Shown piece by piece: positions 18,761 to 30,073 of a DNA stretch of 48,899 nucleotides (position 1 is the stretch's first letter; each line of letters opens with the position of its first letter). The position numbers and the translations under genes were made by a program. The stretch comes from Phytophthora quininea (taxonomy: Eukaryota; Oomycota; Peronosporomycetes; Peronosporales; Peronosporaceae). The notes below the pieces were generated by a model. That model saw only the letters and a program-made list of their open reading frames with translations, searched no databases and was not told the DNA's origin. The stretch covers positions 1 to 48,899 of the forward strand of contig JAAVTG010001033.1 in NCBI GenBank assembly GCA_011947345.1, in the 5' to 3' direction.

Positions 18761-21289
18761 ATGACCAAGTCCGTGAACCCGCCGCGACAAATGACCTGGG
18801 ACGACAATGAGGTGGAAGTGCTGCAGCTGTCGGCTCCGACGACCGCGACGCTCGTCATGTCGACGCCTAAACTTCGCGGCCCGGTGGTGGTTAAGGAGCG
18901 ACCATCAGCCGTCAGCAAAATTCACCCCGAGACGGACGTGGCTCGTCGACACAGCGGCTCGACTATCGTGATGAAACGACTTGCCACTGGGTTAACCACT
19001 GCAATTCCCCCATCCACACCAAGTCTGCTCACCTCCAAGCTCTCTTCGCCATGGTCGTGTGCATTTGTCTGCTCTGGACCGTGTGGCTCATCCTGCTCAA
19101 CGTCGCGCCAAATTACACCGTCAACCGCGTCATGAACACCCAAAACTTCGACAATGGTTCCTTCTGGCTGTTTGTCGATCCGCCGCCATTCATACTATGG
19201 CTAGCCGTCACCGGCTTGTCGATTGTCGGCGTCGGATATATTGTCATTCTGGTCAAGATGCTGACCAAGCCAAAGCACGTGGCCCAAGCACCGCCTGTAA
19301 AGGCTCTTCAGTCGGAAAAGACCAACTCGAAGCTGTCTTCTTTTGCGTCCAAGGTGGTGGCTACGGTGGAAGCTGACAGGAAATCCAAGCAGCTTGCGGT
19401 GGGTAGTCTAATTCGTCGCGTAAAGTTGAGTCTGGTCTGACCTTTGTGCTGATTGCTCGATCTCCTAGAAGCTGTGGCTGAAGGTGGGTGATCTGATCTT
19501 TGAGACCGTCCTGCTTGTCCAAATTCTCGAGGCCGGGTCTCCTAAAGTGATCGTTGCCATCTTCACCATAATCGTCGCTTCCAACGCGTTAGTGTGCACT
19601 CTGATAATGTTTCTTCCCTTCAAGCGCATGGGACTCTTTGAAACCCTCGTCGACCTCCTGTAAGTGACTGATCATCACTTGTTGCTTGACGCAGAGCTTA
19701 CTTAATTCTTGCCGCAGGTTCGACATGTTGATTGCTGTGGGCTGCCCGATGCTCATTCTCATCTACTGCCTCTCGACTTTCAGCTTCCCACGCGCAAAAC
19801 TCGCCATTAATTTTGAAATCTTCCCGCAGGATGGTTCGAACAGCAGGCCAGTGTGATCGCAGACCCCGTCCAGACTGCAGTGATCTACAAGAGTCTCAAG
19901 TCGCTGCGAATCACGTCCGTGCTCGAGTTCTTCGCTCGCATGGGAGTCCACGCCACATTATTCATGCGGCTTCGTTACTTGGTCATTCTCATCCAAGAGC
20001 CTAGCAAGCAGCAGCTTCGAGCGTATCCCAGTCGACACCGTCGCGCTGCCGCCGTCTTTATCACTTTTGCTTTTCTCCTGCTCATTTTCGTTGGCCAAAG
20101 CATGCGCACGTCGGCAATCGCCTGCAAACCCCACTCAGAGTGTGTCATGAACGCACACCGATGGACATTTCTTGAGAACGGCTCGCTGAGGCAGTGTCCG
20201 TGTTTGATGCTGATTGACCGAGATATCGCTCCGAAGACGTATGCTGAATGGCAACAACCGCTCAACGTGACTGAGAAAGTGGCCAACTTGGCCTCAACTG
20301 GTGATCTCCAGACACTGCAGTTGACAAATCGATACTTACCAGTGCTACCTGATGAACTCCGACGGTGCACGCAGATGCGGCATTTGTACGTGTTTTTAAT
20401 GGTCTGTCGGAATATTTCAGCTGACATCTTGAACATGTAGGTCTCTGGAATACACTCACACGCAGACGCTCCCCGTCTGGATCAAGAACTACACCAATCT
20501 CGAATTCCTGTACGAAATTGTTGCTTTGGAAATGGCTAGTAAAATGCGCTAACTCGTGTGCTTGTGCAGCCACCTTGAGAGCAAATTCACGAGCCCATTC
20601 GTGACATTACCGGACGATATGTTTGACAACATGGCGTCGTTGACGTTTATTCACTTCGCTGGCTTCGTCCCCATGAGGAAACTCCCGTCATTTCGAGGAC
20701 TCACGAACCTCAAGTCGCTGACGTTGGCAGTGTTTCTCATGCTCGAAGAACTGCCGAGTTTTGATAGCCTTCGTAGTATTGAACGGGTATTGATCACGTG
20801 CATTCCAACTCTCGTCGATCTGCCGGATTTCTCGCCGATTCGAAACGTCAAGTCGCTGATTTTGACGGATCGAGGCACGTGGTGCTGCAATGGCTTTCTT
20901 GGCCAGTGCAATCTACAGAATCCAATGTGTGGAGTGCACCCGTTGTGGGGGACTCCAGCAGCTACGTGTTTACCACCCGATGCTCAAGTTGCAACCCCGA
21001 GACATTGAAATTGCTGGCCAAATTCCCTGAGACTGTCTGTACTGATTTGATACTCCCTGGATCATTGGAAGGACCTCCTACTGCAGAGACGATGGACCCG
21101 TGCCAAGGTACGCTCTATCGACAGTGTGAAAGTCCCAATGGCGTGGAGACAATGTGCTACAACGCTCGATTCATGGGGATCGCCTGCGATACCAATCAGT
21201 ATCCCATTGCAATGCGGCGCAGACAAATCCAACTCAATGTCGGCGATCCATGCAACCCTCAGTACGAAGCGTGGCTCGGCTGTAAGTGA
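18761..21289 (+). CDS. WLGC-domain membrane protein with LRR-like ectodomain, multi-exon
   Basis: This is an oomycete-type protein with an N-terminal cytosolic region and several transmembrane helices (VCICLLWTVWLILLNV, FILWLAVTGLSIVGVGYIVI, IVAIFTIIVASNALVCTLIMF, AAVFITFAFLLLIFVG). An extracellular leucine-rich-like region follows (LTNLKSLTLAVFLMLEELPS) and then a Cys-rich end finishing in YEAWLGCK. Introns are recognisable at 19399-19468 and 19660-19716, with others near 20380-20440 and 20510-20570. Frames shift near 19010 (C5 run) and about 19833. The family is expanded in oomycetes; its function is not established, though the architecture suggests a cell-surface receptor-like role. Confidence 0.65.
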
Positions 21290-21545
21290 GAAATTGAGGA
21301 GAACTATTAAAGCGTTGCACTTGTATTAGTTTTCCGCTGGAGACTTGAGTGGCGAGCGAGCAGCTGCGAATACTGGGGAAGAATACTGTCGGCTTTGTGA
21401 TTGTTCGTGATCTCAATAACAGCATCACTGTTTGCTCCAAGAGTAAATCTGCTGGAAGCGGGTGCGTCGTGGGGTTAAACACGATGCACAGTACCAACGT
21501 GAACGAGTTGAGCGACGTGAAGACAATGCTGGGGCAGATGATAAA
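21290..21545. other. Intergenic, convergent spacer
   Basis: A plus-strand open frame (21349-21549) has balanced composition but no recognisable content. It is probably spurious. Confidence 0.4.
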
Positions 21546-22072
21546 CTAGTTAGTCGTCAAAATGCCGTTCGTGAGCCAAAGATAATTGTTCGCCAGCCCA
21601 GCGATGATCATGTGCGGGTTGACGAACGCTGCCGACTTGTACTTAAGCCCTTGCAAGAGTTTCTCCATGGGTGAAGCGTACATGCAGGCAGCAGACGCAT
21701 CGGCCAGAAAGCCAAAGACTTTGCCCACATTTTGTCTTGACTGATCAGTGACCCCAAGTTTGGCGATGATAGCGTAGATGCTAACAACAACCAGGATGGA
21801 CAACATCACTAGCAGAACTTTGTTGACGTAGCGATGCTGGGTGGTGTAAACGGAGAGGAAGACCAGCGCGATAAAGTCTCCGACCTAGTAGACCCAGTTC
21901 TCGATCATGTAGCCGTAGAACATCCAGACGTGGTAGTTCGACTACTGCGTGGCGAGAGGATGCTGCAGGCCACCCCACGTTTTTCTGCTTGAAGACACGG
22001 TAGATGAGGATCGATGGACTCGGGATCATCATCATGCCGGAGCAGGCCGCTAGTGTCTTGATCACCAAAACT
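21546..22072 (-). pseudogene. SWEET (MtN3/saliva) sugar transporter pseudogene
   Basis: The minus strand shows the parts of a SWEET transporter in order. First come a helix and loop with LVIKTLAACSG and VFKQKNVG, then NYHVWMFYGYMIENWVY, then DFIALVFLSVYTTQHRY, then LLVMLSILVVVSIYAI. The second half is FGFLADASAACMYASPMEKL with the conserved SP dipeptide, KSAAF, and GLANNYLWLTNGIL. Two in-frame TAG codons (about 21886 and 21945) and a frame change near 21965 interrupt the first half. SWEETs are bidirectional sugar transporters, expanded in oomycetes. Two nonsense codons make this a better-supported pseudogene than the frame-shifted neighbours. Confidence 0.65.
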
Positions 22073-22315
22073 GCTGTTCGCCACCGTTGTTAGATGCTCA
22101 AAGAAGACAATTTGAAAATGAGTCAAAGGAAACAAGCTCGACTTGCTGAATCGTAGCTGATGGCATTTTACTTGTTCGACCGCCACCATGAGCTCACGTG
22201 TTGCCTCTAGCCACAGGATGTCGTCACCGTCAACGTGGACAATATTGTCCACACCAGCGTACCTCGGTTACGATAGGGTTACCTTTCAATTCCTAACCAA
22301 TCATCCAAATCCGGT

Positions 22316-23146
22316 ATGATGCTGCGCCGCCCCTGCGCTCAATTCTGCGTGCGACGCGCTCGGGGCCGTTGCGTACCGTGCGAATTTCTCGCTCGAGTCG
22401 TCGGTTTGCATCATCGCGAGGCTTCTCGCACGTTTTGGACTTCGTCACGATCCAGCCTCCGAATGGCCAGTTGACTCCGAAAGACTTTAAGCTGAAGGCT
22501 GCACTGGTGGTGAATACAGCGTCGAGATGCGGCCACGCAGCGCAATTGAAAGGACTGCAGCAGCTGCATGAGAAATACGGTGAGAAGGGGCTCTTGGTCG
22601 TGGCGGTGCCGTCCAACGACTTTGCCGGGCAAGAACCAGGAAGCTCTGACGAGATCCGAGAGCTGTACAAGACCAAGTTTGGAGTGACGTTCCCTATCGC
22701 TGAAAAGACTGCCGTGAGTGGAGAAAGGCCCACCCGTTCTTCAAGAAGATCGCAGACCGATACAGCGCCTCAGTGGCTCCGACGTAAGAGGTTTCGAGGA
22801 TTAGAGTGCTTTATTGTGGACTGATAACTTGTTTGCTGACTGTAGGTGGAACTTTGACAAGTTCTTGGTGGATTATCGAGGAGATATGAGAGCAGTGTTC
22901 CCGAATGACACGGACCCACTTGTGGCCGAGGTGATCACGGAGATTGAGGAAGTGCTGGAAGAATTGCCGCGTGCGTTGGCTGCTGGTCCGGATGTTGAAG
23001 ATGGAGAGTATGACTTCGATGACAGTGACAGCGATAGTGATAGTGATAGTGATGATGAAGAGGAATACGACGACGAAGAAGACGACGACAGTGATAGTGA
23101 CAGCGACGATGAAGAAGAGGAAGATACGAGGGCTCGAGTCAAGTAA
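22316..23146 (+). CDS. Glutathione peroxidase-like protein with mitochondrial presequence and acidic tail
   Basis: This is a thiol peroxidase of the GPX family. The catalytic Cys is in NTASRCGHA (codon 22528-22530), SNDFAGQEPGS is the second motif (Asp where many members have Gln, as in some bacterial GPX), and the Trp/Asn motif WNFDKFLVD opens exon 2. The intron is 22784-22845 (GTAAGA...TGTAG). The ATG at 22316 is favoured because it gives an Arg/Ser-rich, acid-free N-terminus typical of a mitochondrial presequence, but it needs one base restored at the CCCC run 22330-22333. A second indel lies in the AAA run 22724-22726. After the usual end the protein continues into an extraordinary Asp/Ser/Glu tail (about 22994-23120). 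Confidence 0.78.
23020..23130 (+). repeat. GATAGT-type coding microsatellite encoding Asp/Ser/Glu tail
   Basis: Repeated GACAGTGA, GATAGTGA and GATGAAGA units encode the acidic tail of the GPX-like protein. They are prone to length change by slippage. Confidence 0.8.
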
Positions 23147-23163
23147 TTCGTAGTGACGTCCGT

Positions 23164-23640
23164 TCAATAAACGTCTGCGAAGTGGTCGCCATAAGGAAAA
23201 GGTGCCCGCGGCACATTTAAAGAGAGATTGTCGGTCGACATCATTGTCAAAATCTTGCCGACGAGCTCGGAGTATTCGCTGTCGAGTGAAATCTTGGGCC
23301 AGCCCCGTGTGCAACTCACACCAGGCCAAACCCATTTGTTTCTCGTAGTCGTCGTAGTTGCGACTGTCATCGAATGCCGTCTGGTACGCTTTCTTCTGGT
23401 TGTTGACACACACAGTGTGTCTAGTATTCGTGAAGACGAAATCGATCACGCCACTGACATCCAACCGGCCATTCAGTTTGGTGGTGGGGGATCTCAAAGT
23501 CGCGGACAAGCTTCGCGTCCTCGGCTTCAGTCGATCCCATCGAAAAGAGCCGCCACTGTCGCCTCAACCTTGTCGGCGTACAGGTCACGACGAGCCTGCA
23601 TCACTTACTCTATCACGTGCTGAGCACTGCCATCGTGAAG
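23164..23640 (-). pseudogene. Fragment of an uncharacterised oomycete protein, possibly nuclease-like
   Basis: The minus strand reads NGRLDVSGVIDFVFTNTRH, then KQMGLAWCEL, and in another frame YSELVGKILTMMSTDNL. The order DVSGxIDFV, a central helix and a VGKIL..M end recalls a family of conserved oomycete proteins, some linked to Crinkler C-termini, in which DVxGVIDFV...K resembles a PD-(D/E)xK nuclease core. Only part is preserved and the frame changes near 23330. The family assignment is from memory of its pattern and is weak. It lies tail to tail with the GPX gene. Confidence 0.35.
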
Positions 23641-23841
23641 AGAGCACGAAACCTTTCCATATGAGCGATTGCCCTCGCCGTAAATGCCATAAATGTGGTC
23701 CCTGGTAATTCGACCCAAGGGCTCTGGGCTTTACATAATTGACATCAAGTGCCTCAACTGCGAACTCAATTCGTTCCGGTGGTGTTGGATATGAGTGCGG
23801 GTCTCCTCGAGTTAAAGAAGAAAACTTAGCAAGACCTGCGT

Positions 23842-24069
23842 GTGGAGGGGAAAGGAGACTTCAAGTTGATGGTACCGGAAAAGAATGACTGCTTGTTGGA
23901 TCGGTTGACTGAGGAAATAATACCGCTTGAGCTGGGAGATATGACACCGTACATGAAGACTCTGATCACTTCACCAGAAATCGTCTTGGATAAATTAGTG
24001 GGCGACGTGTTTCCGGTCTGTGCTCCACGGTGCAATGTCCAAGTCTTGCTGGTGTTCCCAGACGTCTAA
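23842..24069 (+). pseudogene. Possible Crinkler (CRN) N-terminal fragment
   Basis: A 75-codon open frame reads GDFKLMVPEKNDCLLD, then PLELGDMTPYMKTL, and ends CNVQVLLVFPDV. This loosely follows the CRN N-terminal domain (LxLFLAK, then a helical DWL part, then IHVLVVVP). The classical N-terminal start and LFLAK are not clearly present. If correct it is a truncated effector relic; otherwise it is an unknown ORF. Confidence 0.3.
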
Positions 24070-24899
24070 CTTCGTGATGCACTACCGGAACCGTTAGGTA
24101 TTCCAGAAGGAATCTTTACCTCTAACCTTGGAAGAAGGTTTGCACCGCGACGTCCGAGGGCATCTTATCACGAAGTAACTCTGCGATCAGTGTTTAGTCT
24201 CCTCTCTCTGCAGCGACCAATTCTTTCAAGTACGTTAGCTTTCTTCTGGGGGATGAAGAGCTGGATTTCCTCGTCCTTGGTTAGGCCAATTCTCGAAACA
24301 ACCGACGTCCAGGTCGGTGGCTGACGGCAATAGGTCCATGGGGTAGGAACCGCATCGGTCGACTCACGGTCACAACCACTAGCCGGGGCATCATAAAGAG
24401 CTCAGTCATATCTCGCATCGTTCTCGCCTGGGAAAAGTAGCTCGAATCGCCCACAAACTTCACTGGGACGATTGTTTTCGACTGGGGAGATGAATAACAA
24501 ATACTTGTTGAATGATTGGTGTTGGCCTTCTGGTACGATGTTGGAGCAAGACTTCGTTCGGGATGCCGAACTAGAATTTTGGGGTGGATGAAGACAATTG
24601 CAACTGTCGTGAGGAATAGTGGCGTCCGGAGTTGATTACATTTGTTAGGCGGCGCCGGCAAGGTTGTCGTCGTTGATGATATAAGAACTTGATTGCTTTT
24701 TTGTGCTGGAGCTTGCTCTGAGTGAAGAACGGCATCGCTGAGAACGTTTCGCCATGGACGTCGAAGTTCCTGTTTGACAGGGGTGTTTCGCAAACGACGC
24801 TTCCTGCGTTCAGTCCAAATAAGGGGACATGGACGAAGCCAACTCAACTACTGAAGTACCTGGGTTCAGTCACCGCTCTCCACGTCAGCACGTGACAAA
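24070..24899. other. Intergenic, upstream of the zinc transporter
   Basis: About 830 bases. A 188-codon minus frame (24847-24281) has irregular composition and no recognisable motif. On the plus strand, short pieces with possible coding character (24070-24240) may continue the CRN-like relic. Nothing is confidently assigned. Confidence 0.4.
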
Positions 24900-26031
24900 A
24901 TGGCATCCCCGGATGTTGGCAAGCCTCGCCGTATCCCTTTGACGGACAGTGCTCAGCGATCGCGACGGAAACTGCAACATGCCTGCGTCTTCTCGTTGCT
25001 CTTCATGGTGGCTGAAGTTGTCGGCGGTCTCCTGGCCGGCAGTCTCGCGATTGTGGCAGATGCTGCTCACTTGTTTTCCGACGTGGCAGGTTTCGGTATC
25101 GCTCTGTTTGCTGTTCACTTGAGCACACATCCAGCCACCGACCGACTGAGCTTCGGCTTCCAACGTGCGGAGGTGATCGGAGCCGTCTCCAGCGTCCTCG
25201 TCACTTGGGCGCTCACTGTTGTGTTGGTCTACGAAGCGATCGTCCGACTTGTTGACTGTCTTCAGCCGCAGCCGAAAGAATTTGTCGATGGGATGGCGAT
25301 GTTCATCGTCGCTTGTCTTGGTCTAGTGGTGAATGTCGTCCTAATGCAGATTTTGGGGCACGGTCATAGCCACGGTGGCGGTGGTCATGGTCATTCACAT
25401 GGCGACAAAAACGCCGTTCATGTTCAAGCTAAAGCGCACAGGCATTCACACGGTGATGGTGGACACGACCACGGCAAGGAAAACAATCATGGACACTCGC
25501 ATGGGAGTCACGACGACATTGAGGATGGTTTATCCGAGATGAAGAAAGAGTTGGAGAGTCTTAACGTCAAGGCAGCGTATATCCACGCACTTGGGGACTT
25601 TATCCAGAGTATTGGCGTGTATCGCTGGCGCGCTGATCTGGTGGAAGCCACACTGGCAAATTGCCGACCCCATCGCGACGTTGGTGTTTGCTGTGCTCGT
25701 GGTGGCCACGACGGTCGGAGTCGTTCGAGATAGTGTTCACGTCTTGATGGAAGGCACACCAATGGGGGTTAATTCTGCTGAGATTGAAAAAGGTCTGCGT
25801 GGATGCGCGTCCGTGGTGGCAGTGCACGATCTCCACGTCTGGTCGCTGAGTGCAGGATTAATCGCGTTGAGCGTTCATTTGGTTTCGGACGACAACGATA
25901 CAGCGTTGGATACGGCGCAGGCGTACCTCCGCTCGAAAAATATCACCCACACCACGATCCAAGTGGAGAGGACATCGATGAACCATGGTCAAGACTGTGC
26001 ATCGAACCAGAAGTGTGGACAAGTTAAGTAG
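24900..26031 (+). CDS. CDF/ZnT-family zinc transporter (one frameshift)
   Basis: This is a cation diffusion facilitator that exports Zn2+ from the cytosol into organelles or out of the cell by proton exchange. TM2 carries D54-AA-H57-xxx-D61 and TM5 carries H229-xxx-D233, the two metal-site pairs of ZnT2-like proteins. Between TM4 and TM5 is a His-rich cytosolic loop (residues about 154-204, HGHSHGGGGHGHSHGD). The C-terminal domain has the metal-chaperone-like fold (VHDLHVWSLSAG). The frame changes at the GTGT at 25617-25620, best explained by a lost TG pair. Restoring the frame gives the usual size of about 377 aa. The start at 24900 is the first ATG in frame. Confidence 0.88.
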
Positions 26032-26240
26032 AAGAAGAAAAACATATTCGTTTGTGAATACTGTGAGGAAAAATCGACAAGAAGCCGAAGTGGTTTCAGC
26101 ACAAGTCAAGCAAGATGAGTTTGATCAGCAAGTGGTGGAGCCTTCAGCTCCGTTTTTAGTTGTCTCGTAAAAGGAGTTTCAACGACAAGGAAAACGACCA
26201 CAGCAGCACTGATCGCTCTTCCATTATCTCTCTTGTCACC

Positions 26241-26864
26241 ATGATAGCGCCCAAGATTTTACTGCGCTTGGCCAGTGCTGGGATCGGTTTGGTGCTGCTG
26301 ATCATCGCGTGTCTTGGCTTCGGTACACTCAAGGCGACGTCGACGATCGACAGCCAGGCGGAGTTCGGCTGTCTCTGCTTTCTGGGCGCGTGCTTCGGTT
26401 TGCTGCTGGCGTTTGGCGAGACAAAACTGGAGCTCTTCTTCTTCTTCTTCGGCTTTATGCGGTACCGATTCGGTCGCGCCTGCATCTTCGCTGTGAGCGG
26501 GATCATGACGGCTCTACTGGGCAAATCTCGCAACCAGCAGTGTCGCTGCGAAGAGTACACCATCCTGATCGTGGAAGGGATCGCGCTCATGGCGATGGCG
26601 GTGCTGCAGATCTTGGCCATCTTTGTGTTCGGCAACAATAGCGCTCCCAAGCGCAACAAGGACAACGTCACGACAGTGCGAGCATCCACCACGGCAGCTC
26701 CACTGCCAGTGTCAATGCCTCGCAGCCAGCCATTGCCAAAGGAAACGGCAACTTTCCAGCCAGTGGTGCAGCCAGTCATACAAGCTCCACCTCCAGTAGT
26801 AGCCCAGCCATCTCCAGCCCCAGTGCACGACAGCAACTTGCCCTCCTGGATGCACACGCCATAA
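26241..26864 (+). CDS. COPI-associated (TVP15-like) Golgi membrane protein, 207 aa
   Basis: The protein has four hydrophobic helices (LASAGIGLVLLIIACLGF, a second in FGCLCFLGACFGLLLAF, a third around ACIFAVSGIMTALLG, a fourth IALMAMAVLQILAIFVFG) and a cytosolic Pro/Gln-rich tail. The RYRFGRACIFAVSG segment between helices 2 and 3 fits the COPI-associated protein family of Golgi membrane proteins. The first in-frame ATG is at 26241; an upstream extension exists only from a non-ATG codon. The frame is intact. It lies about 80 bases before MCM2. Confidence 0.6.
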   Translation: MIAPKILLRLASAGIGLVLLIIACLGFGTLKATSTIDSQAEFGCLCFLGACFGLLLAFGETKLELFFFFFGFMRYRFGRACIFAVSGIMTALLGKSRNQQCRCEEYTILIVEGIALMAMAVLQILAIFVFGNNSAPKRNKDNVTTVRASTTAAPLPVSMPRSQPLPKETATFQPVVQPVIQAPPPVVAQPSPAPVHDSNLPSWMHTP

Positions 26865-26943
26865 TAACAAATGTACGCAACGTTTCATCAAGAGACAGGC
26901 CATCTGTGTTTTAGTCCTACTTATTTTTTGGCGGGAAGTAGCC

Positions 26944-29900
26944 ATGTACCCAATCTTCAAATCCGAAATGGACTCGACTGGCGGCGCGACTCCTCCAGCT
27001 TCGGGGGCTTCTGGCTCGGCCCCCAGCGGCTCAAACGCGGCACAACCGACTGCATCTGCTGCATCTGCGTCTGTTGATTCGTCCAGCGTGCGGGTACTCG
27101 CCAATGGCCTCGAGGAAAGCGACAGCGACGACCAAGACGACGAATCTCGGGGCCGCAAGAGGCGGCGGCTGCGACGCGGTGACGCCCCCGCAAACGACGG
27201 CAACGCGTCCCCAGATGCAGACCATGCTGTTGACGACGTGGATGGCTTCGTGGTTGGCGACATGGAGCGGGAAGAGCAGGACGGAGACGACGACTACGGC
27301 GAGCAGGCCGAAGAGCTGGACGAGGAGATCGTGGACGAGCTGGACATCCAGGAGAGGGAGAGACAGTACTTTTCCGAGGACGAGCTGGATGACGACGTGG
27401 ACGGCGAAGATCTGGGCGAGAATGCCGAGATGCAAGTGCTTTTACTAAAGAGTTTTACTTTTTTAAGAAATATCTAACAAAAAGCGTTTATGTATCGTGC
27501 AGGGATTACCGCCGGATGGAGACGTTGGATCGCTATGACACTGCGATGCTGGATACGAGACAGTATGAAGACATGGATCTGGACACGAGACGAGCAGTGG
27601 AGGACGAATTGAATCGACGAGATGCTCGTGAAGGACGCATTGCGCAAGTGTTCCAGGAAGACATGGAGATGGAGCACGACGACACGCACAGAAGGAGATT
27701 CCAACGACGAGAAGCAGAGTACGCAGAGGGTGGCCAAATGGACGATGGCGAGGAGCTGATCAATCTCGAACACTTCGACGTGCCGTTGAGAGAGTGGATC
27801 GCCACGGAAAGACCTCGCGAAGAGATTAAGCGGCGCTTCCGCAACTTTTTGAACACGTTCGCAGACGCCAAGACAGGGCGGTTGGTGTATCACGAGAAGA
27901 TTGTGCAGTTAGCGCAACGCAACGAGCAGTCACTTGAGATTGAGATCGGTGACGTGATACACAGCATGTCGATGGTGGCCGCCTGGCTGGTGGAAGCTCC
28001 CAAGGACATGCTGGAGATTCTAGACGAAGTAGCGAAGGAGGTCGTGCTGTCTCTTTTCCCGTACTATTCGACGATCCATCAGCAGATTTACGTGCGCATC
28101 TTGGACCTCCCCGGCACGGAGCGTCTACGGGATCTTCGTACCGCACATTTAAACTTCCTTATTAAGGTTTCAGGGGTGGTCACCAGGCGTACCTCCGTGT
28201 TCCCGCAGCTGCAACTAGTGAAGGTAAACTGTCCTGGCTGTGGCGCAGTGTTGGGACCTTTCACACAACAAAGCCAGCAGGAAGTGAAGCTGAATGCTTG
28301 TCCCGAGTGCCAGTACCGCGGCAAATTCCCCGTCAACAGCGAGCAGACGGTGTATCGTAACTTTCAGAAAATCACTCTGCAAGAATCTCCGGGCAGTGTG
28401 CCGCCAGGTCGTGTGCCTCGGTCGAAAGATGTCGTATTGGTGGGGATCTCATCGACAAGGCTCGTCCCGGTGACGAAATTGCAGTGACGGGTATTTACAC
28501 CAACACACCCGACCCGACGTTGAATCTGCGGGATGGCTTTCCCGTTTTCCGCACTGTGATCGAGGCCAACCACGTCGAGCGACGCGCTGATGTTCTGGGC
28601 AGTCAATTGCTCACCGCAGAGGACAAGAAGCAGATCCTGCGACTTGCCAAGCAACCGGATATCGCCCAAAGAATCATCAATAGTATTGCGCCATCGATTT
28701 ATGGCCACCAGCAAGTCAAGACTGCACTAGCTCTGGCGCTGTTCGGTGGGAAGCCCAAATTCATTAAGAATTCTCGAGTCCGAGGCGATCTGAACGTCCT
28801 GATGGTGGGGGATCCAGGAACAGCAAAGTCCCAGTTCTTAAAATTCGCCAAACAGACTGCGCCTCGTGCTGTGTATTCCACAGGCAAAGGTGCGTCTGCC
28901 ATGGGCCTTACCGCTGGTGTGTCACGCGACCCCTTTACGAAGGAATGGGTCCTTCAAGGTGGTGCCTTAGTACTAGCAGACAAAGGAGTGTGTTTGATTG
29001 ATGAGTTTGACAAGATGAACGAGCAGGACCGAACGAGCATCCACGAAGCGATGGAGCAGCAGAGCATCTCGGTGTCTAAGGCTGGTATTGTCACTTCGCT
29101 GCAGGCACGATGCTCCGTCATTGCAGCGGCAAACCCTATCGGTGGGAGGTATAACGCCGCCCGGACGTTTGCGGAGAATGTGGAATTGACAGACCCCATC
29201 CTGCAGCGATTCGACTTGCTGTGTGTTCTGCAGGATAAAGTAGACCCCGTAGATGATGAGCGTTTGGCGGACTTTGTAGTGTCTAGCCACATGCGTAGCA
29301 ATGCTGTGAAAAAGAAAACAGGGGATGGCGACAACGAGGAAGAGGGCCACGATGAAGACGAACTGAGCGCGATGACGCAGTCCATGCAGGTGGGAGACAC
29401 CGACACGAGCATGACGTTAGACCAAGAACTGCTGCGGAAGTACATTTTGTACGCCCGCACATTCGTCAACCCGGTGCTGGCCAGTGGGCTGGATACAGGC
29501 AAAGTGGAAGCTTTCTACGCGCAACTGCGTCGTGCTTCTCAACACACTGGCGCTGTTCCGGTGGCTGTGCGTCATCTCGAGTCCCTTTTCCGCATGGCGG
29601 AAGCTCATGCTCGAATGCACCTCCGTGATACCGTTGGCGACGAAGACCTGGCGTTGGCTATTCGCGTTCTTACAGAGAGCTTGTGCGATGCCCAGAAGTT
29701 CACTTTTAAGCGCCAGTGGCGTCGTCTGTTCCGTCCGTATCTGACCTATCGGCAGGACAACAACGTCTTGCTGTTGCACGTCCTGCACGAGCTCTTCAAG
29801 TCAGCCCACGCGTACCATCAACTACGTATGCAAGCTGATGTGCGACGCAACCACAAGGACACTACGCTAAGTGTACTACGCGATGATCTGCTCTCGAAGG

Positions 29901-30010
29901 CCAAGTCGGTTGGTATCTACGACTTGAGCGAGTTCTACGAGTCGAAAGCGTTCACCAGGGCAGGTTTCCGGATTGACGAGGCCACCAACTCCATTATTAA
30001 GGACATCTAG
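26944..30010 (+). CDS. MCM2: DNA replication licensing factor MCM2 (one frameshift)
   Basis: This is a subunit of the MCM2-7 replicative helicase, loaded at origins in the nucleus. The N-terminus is Ser/Ala-rich then acidic (phospho-regulated in other species). A 67-nt intron at 27436-27502 is followed by the OB/A domain, a C4 zinc finger (CPGC...CPEC), then the AAA+ domain with Walker A GDPGTAKSQ, Walker B LIDEFDKM and arginine-finger RFD (DPILQRFD, where Q replaces the usual S). The frame breaks at the GGGG at 28442-28445; one missing G accounts for it exactly. Since MCM2 is essential and usually single-copy, this is probably a sequence error. Splice phase at the intron is also off by one. 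Length is about 1,000 aa. Confidence 0.93.
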
Positions 30011-30073
30011 CAAGGGAAGTAAAACGAAACATCTTGTTCAGACTGCCATATAAAAGCGAGGACGTCATTGCTC

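Noticed and set aside
22873..23142. Minus-strand Ser-rich ORF of 89 codons
   Set aside because: It is the reverse complement of the acidic Asp/Ser/Glu repeat of the GPX tail, a typical shadow of low-complexity coding DNA.
26944..30010. MCM2 as a pseudogene because the frame is broken at 28445
   Set aside because: One missing G in a GGGG run explains the break exactly, all motifs are intact on both sides, and MCM2 is essential; an error is likelier.
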